DNA of 64,000 nucleotides from Pollenia angustigena (Eukaryota > Arthropoda > Insecta > Diptera > Polleniidae). Both the position numbers and the translations under genes were made by a program. Location: positions 127,098,053 through 127,162,052 of the forward strand of contig OV884056.1 in assembly GCA_930367215.1 (NCBI GenBank). The letters are read 5' to 3'. Below, piece by piece: positions 62,823-64,000 of this stretch (position 1 is its first letter; every line of letters starts with the position of its first letter). The notes below the pieces were generated by a model, which worked only from the letters and a program-made list of their open reading frames with translations, ran no database searches and was not told the DNA's origin.

Positions 62823-64000
62823 GATTCTAGTTTACCAAATCTAAATAAGAAAATTACATATGGTGACAGAAAAATTAAAAGTAAGAATAAATTGTTAAAC
62901 TCAATGCTTTTCGAGTTCTGATCATTTAATATCTCACGGTGATGCATCATGATTCGAATTAAAGATTCTAGTTTACCAAATCTAAATAAGAAAAGTACAT
63001 ATGGTGACAGAAAATTCAAAGGTAAAAATAATTTGTTAAACTCATCGCTTTCGAGTTCTGGTCATTTAATATCTTACGGTGATGCATCATGATTCGAATT
63101 AAAGATTCTTGTTTACCAAATCTAAATAAGAAAATTACATATGGTGACAGAAAATTCAAAGGTAAAATTAATTTGTTAAACTCATCGCTTTCGAGTTGTG
63201 GTCATTTAATATCTCACGGTGATAAATCATGATTCGAATTAAAGATTCTAGTTTACCAAATCTAAATAAGAAAATTACATATGGTGACCGAAAATTCAAA
63301 GGTACAACTAAATTGTTAAACTCACCGCTTTCGAGTTGTGGTCATTTAATATCTCAAGGTGATGCATCATGATTCTAATTAAAGATTCTAGTTTACCAAA
63401 TCTAAATAAGAAAATTACATATGGTGACAGAACATTCAAAGGTAAAACTAAATTGTTAAACTCACCGCTTCCGAGTTCTGGTCATTTAATATCTCACGGT
63501 GATGCATCATGATTCGAAATAAAGATTCTAGTTTACCAAATCTAAATAAGAAAATTACATATGGTGACCGAAAATTCAAAGGTAAAACTAAATTGTTAAA
63601 ATCACCGCTTTCGAGTTCTGGTCATTTAATATCTCACGGTGATGCATCATGATTCGAATTAAAGATTCTAGTTTACCAAATCTAAATAAGAAAATTACAT
63701 ATGGTGACAAAAAATTTAAAAGTAGGAATAAATTGTTAAACTCATCGCTTTCGAGTTCTAGTCATTTAATATCTCAAGGTGATGCATCATGATTCGAATT
63801 AAAGATTTTAGTTTACCAAATCTAAATAAGAAAATTACATATGGTGACAGAAAATGTAAGGGCAAAAATATATATTTAAACTCATCGCTTTTGAGTTCTG
63901 GTCATTTAATATCTCATGGTGATGAATCATGACTCGAATTAAAGATTCTAGTTTACCAAATCTAAATAAGGAAATTACATATGGTGACAGAAATTATAAA
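62823..64000 (-). repeat. 140-bp satellite array, block S7, reverse orientation (continues past window)
   Basis: Reverse satellite, essentially identical to 45707-46886, including rare variants (GGTGATAAATCATG, GGTACAACTAAATTG, GACAGAACATTCAAAGG, CTCATGGTGATGAATC). The window ends within a monomer. Confidence 0.95.

Larger units (their letters stand above)
50288..64000. repeat. Composite palindromic unit U2 (second tandem copy, truncated by window end)
   Basis: Repeats the order of U1: CATA, forward satellite S6, forward 383-bp arm C, truncated hAT, 383-bp piece, full hAT, reverse 383-bp arm D, reverse satellite S7. By comparison with S5 it should continue about 3.4 kb beyond the window. It differs from U1 by inversion of the central loop, a 1.33-kb insertion in arm C, extra satellite in S6 and absence of the 283-bp MITE. 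Confidence 0.8.

Noticed and set aside
1..64000. tRNA, rRNA, histone or other cellular genes
   Set aside because: No cloverleaf, rRNA motifs or cellular protein motifs were recognised by eye; a covariance-model scan could still find something small in the non-satellite parts.

Overview
The window is eukaryotic repeat-dense DNA with no intact cellular gene. It is AT-rich and built mostly from one 140-bp satellite. By length division there are roughly 320-330 monomers, about 46 kb in total. The embedded transposons point to a higher fly (Diptera, probably Schizophora). They include a Tc1/mariner relic of the type with a DUF4817-like N-terminal helix-turn-helix, a Transib/RAG1-like relic, non-autonomous hAT and PIF/Harbinger-like elements, CATA tetranucleotide tracts, and a repeat carrying TTCGGCTGTGCCGAA, TACCCTCCACC, a GACA run and a terminal GGTGGAGGGTATAAAA. 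That last combination is familiar from fly intergenic repeats. The setting is probably pericentromeric, centromeric or sex-chromosome heterochromatin; this is inference, and no species is claimed.

Layout, left half (1-35486). The satellite runs in one orientation, interrupted by a 359-bp MITE (7704-8062) and a 4.3-kb three-level nested insertion (9328-13619). The outer nested level is an unclassified TIR element. Inside it is a decayed mariner (9758-13165), and inside that a 2.2-kb Transib-like element (10435-12643) that keeps only the C-terminal part of a RAG1-like transposase. Both outer insertions hit the same base of the satellite monomer, the CATATG palindrome. Monomer variants recur in fixed order (higher-order repeats), with segmental duplications at offsets of about 3631, 4770, 1539 and 680 bp.

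Layout, right half (35487-64000). A CATA microsatellite leads into a composite unit of about 14 kb. Its order is CATA, forward satellite, forward 383-bp repeats, hAT-bearing loop, reverse 383-bp repeats, reverse satellite. The unit is a large palindrome and is present twice in direct tandem: U1 is about 36266-50287, and U2 runs from 50288 past the window end. Both copies share the same palindrome junction, a truncated hAT joined to a 383-bp repeat, but the roughly 0.8-kb central loop lies in opposite orientation in the two. That is the expected product of recombination between palindrome arms. Later copy-specific events are a 1.33-kb insertion in U2, a PIF/Harbinger-like MITE in U1, an exact one-unit (383-bp) difference in one arm, and a 1.85-kb satellite loss in U1.

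No functional gene network can be described. The only protein homology recognised is transposase debris. Long open frames in the satellites are by-products of repeat periodicity. No rRNA, tRNA, CRISPR or gene promoter was seen. Fold-back sequencing or assembly artefacts must be excluded before the palindromes are taken as biological.
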